39,022 nt of DNA from a virus. The position numbers and the translations under genes are program-made. The DNA lies in the IMG/VR virus record IMGVR_UViG_3300037485_000561, positions 1 through 39,022 of that record; one strand, given 5' to 3'. Shown here piece by piece: positions 38,611-39,022 of the stretch (its first letter is position 1; each line of letters opens with the position of its first letter). Under the pieces are notes generated by a model that did not search any database, was not told where the DNA came from, and saw nothing but the letters and a program-made list of their open reading frames with translations.

Positions 38611-38802
38611 ATGAAAAACCATTACGTTCTCGTCCTAAAAAAATGGAATACGCGCACGCAATCCGCTGAAATTTTAAGCGAATTTGATGGCAAAGTTAAT
38701 TTAGACGAAGCCTTTAAAACTGTTGATTTATGGAATGAGCGCGAAGGTTACACGTTCCGCGGATTTGGTGAATGGTTTGATTACTCTCGCATTGCAGAAT
38801 GA
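38611..38802 (+). CDS. Small hypothetical protein (63 aa)
   Basis: ATG 38611 begins MKNHYVLVLKKWNTRTQSAEILSEF and ends GYTFRGFGEWFDYSRIAE. The start is chosen because it follows the control region; the longer open frame upstream is antisense to the small terminase candidate. The protein is a short strand-helix mix with aromatic tail. Stop overlaps the next ATG (ATGA). No SD. Function unknown. Confidence 0.7.
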   Translation: MKNHYVLVLKKWNTRTQSAEILSEFDGKVNLDEAFKTVDLWNEREGYTFRGFGEWFDYSRIAE

Positions 38803-39022
38803 TAAATGCACCGATGCACGAAAGCACCGACACACCCTATCACCGCATGGTGCACCTGATCCAGAAGCACGCGCCGAGGCTGATGCGTGAAGGTGCCTTT
38901 GAGGTGACAGAGCGTAGGCCAAAGCGAACGTCATTCACGCCGCATGAAGTGCGCAGAATGGTGCGTCTGAGTGCCGCGGGCAAGAGCACGCGAGAGATCG
39001 CCAGTGAGATTGGCTGCTCGCA
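38799..39022 (+). CDS. HTH protein, 3' end cut off
   Basis: ATG 38799 opens a frame that continues past the window edge (74 codons seen). After a basic helical head (HRMVHLIQKHAPRLMREG) comes a resolvase-like HTH: FTPHEVRRMVRLSAAGKS, TREIASEIGCS. The first gene after the control region plus an HTH gene suggests an early regulator. The frame does not join in phase with base 1, so this is not the same gene as the left-edge fragment. Confidence 0.75.
   Translation, partial: MINAPMHESTDTPYHRMVHLIQKHAPRLMREGAFEVTERRPKRTSFTPHEVRRMVRLSAAGKSTREIASEIGCS

Noticed and set aside
1-39022. Possible circular closure of the window
   Set aside because: The open frame at the right edge (38799 on, 224 bases) would not join the open frame at base 1 in phase, and no terminal repeat between the two ends is visible.
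1-39022. CRISPR arrays, insertion sequences, diversity-generating retroelement
   Set aside because: No spaced direct repeats of CRISPR type, no transposase or terminal inverted repeat pair, and no reverse transcriptase or template/variable repeat pair was seen.

Overview
The window is most of the genome of a tailed double-stranded DNA phage with a short-tail (podovirus-like) virion. The gene order terminase, portal, scaffold, major capsid, adaptor, fibres, nozzle-like protein, then very large putative internal or ejection proteins is that of podoviruses. No long-tail genes are visible: no tape measure, tail tube, sheath or major tail protein. No DNA polymerase, RNA polymerase, integrase or lysogeny repressor was recognised, so these are either absent or lie outside the window. 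The host cannot be fixed from sequence. Genes are tightly packed with ATGA or TAATG overlaps. Most minus-strand genes lack a Shine-Dalgarno (SD) sequence and have A/C-rich leaders. A Verrucomicrobiota or Bacteroidota host is possible, but that is only a weak guess.

Layout. (1) 1-1800, plus strand: a small-gene cassette array (one gene cut by the window edge) with strong SD sequences, ending in a rho-independent terminator near 1844-1877. (2) 2027-10840, minus strand: the DNA metabolism region. It holds a winged-helix protein, a primase-helicase fusion, small proteins including a beta-helix protein, an SF2 helicase, a C5 DNA methyltransferase overlapped almost end to end by a second long ORF, a possible ssDNA-binding protein, a RecE-like exonuclease, a RecT-like annealing protein and a RuvC-like resolvase. 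(3) 10837-12851: lysis and associated genes (secreted lytic transglycosylase, HTH protein, calcineurin-like phosphoesterase, XhlA-like protein, holin). (4) 12854-21980: putative ejected virion proteins, including a 1545-residue multidomain protein with an HELFH metallopeptidase motif and a 778-residue Gln/Ala-rich protein with 11/33-residue repeats. (5) 21980-29852: nozzle-like protein, fibres (one with a Peptidase_S74 type chaperone tail), adaptor and small tail genes. (6) 29855-36281: capsid, scaffold, portal and large terminase. (7) 36281-38502: uncharacterised proteins, a structured non-coding stretch, and a small-terminase-like protein. (8) 38503-39022: a divergent control region and two plus-strand genes, the second cut by the window edge.

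How it works together (inference). The minus-strand genes appear to form one very long co-directional block running from the small terminase candidate to the primase-helicase. The exonuclease, annealing protein and resolvase form a complete recombination set that could support concatemer formation for packaging. The plus-strand genes probably run from the right edge towards the left-edge cassette array if the genome is circular or permuted. The two edges do not join in frame, so some sequence is missing between them.

The most unusual features are the two same-strand double-coding candidates (6605-7810 over the methyltransferase and 13060-13263 inside the giant virion protein), the enzyme-like domains in that giant protein, an 11-bp periodic repeat next to the replication genes, and a strong excess of CTCGAG.
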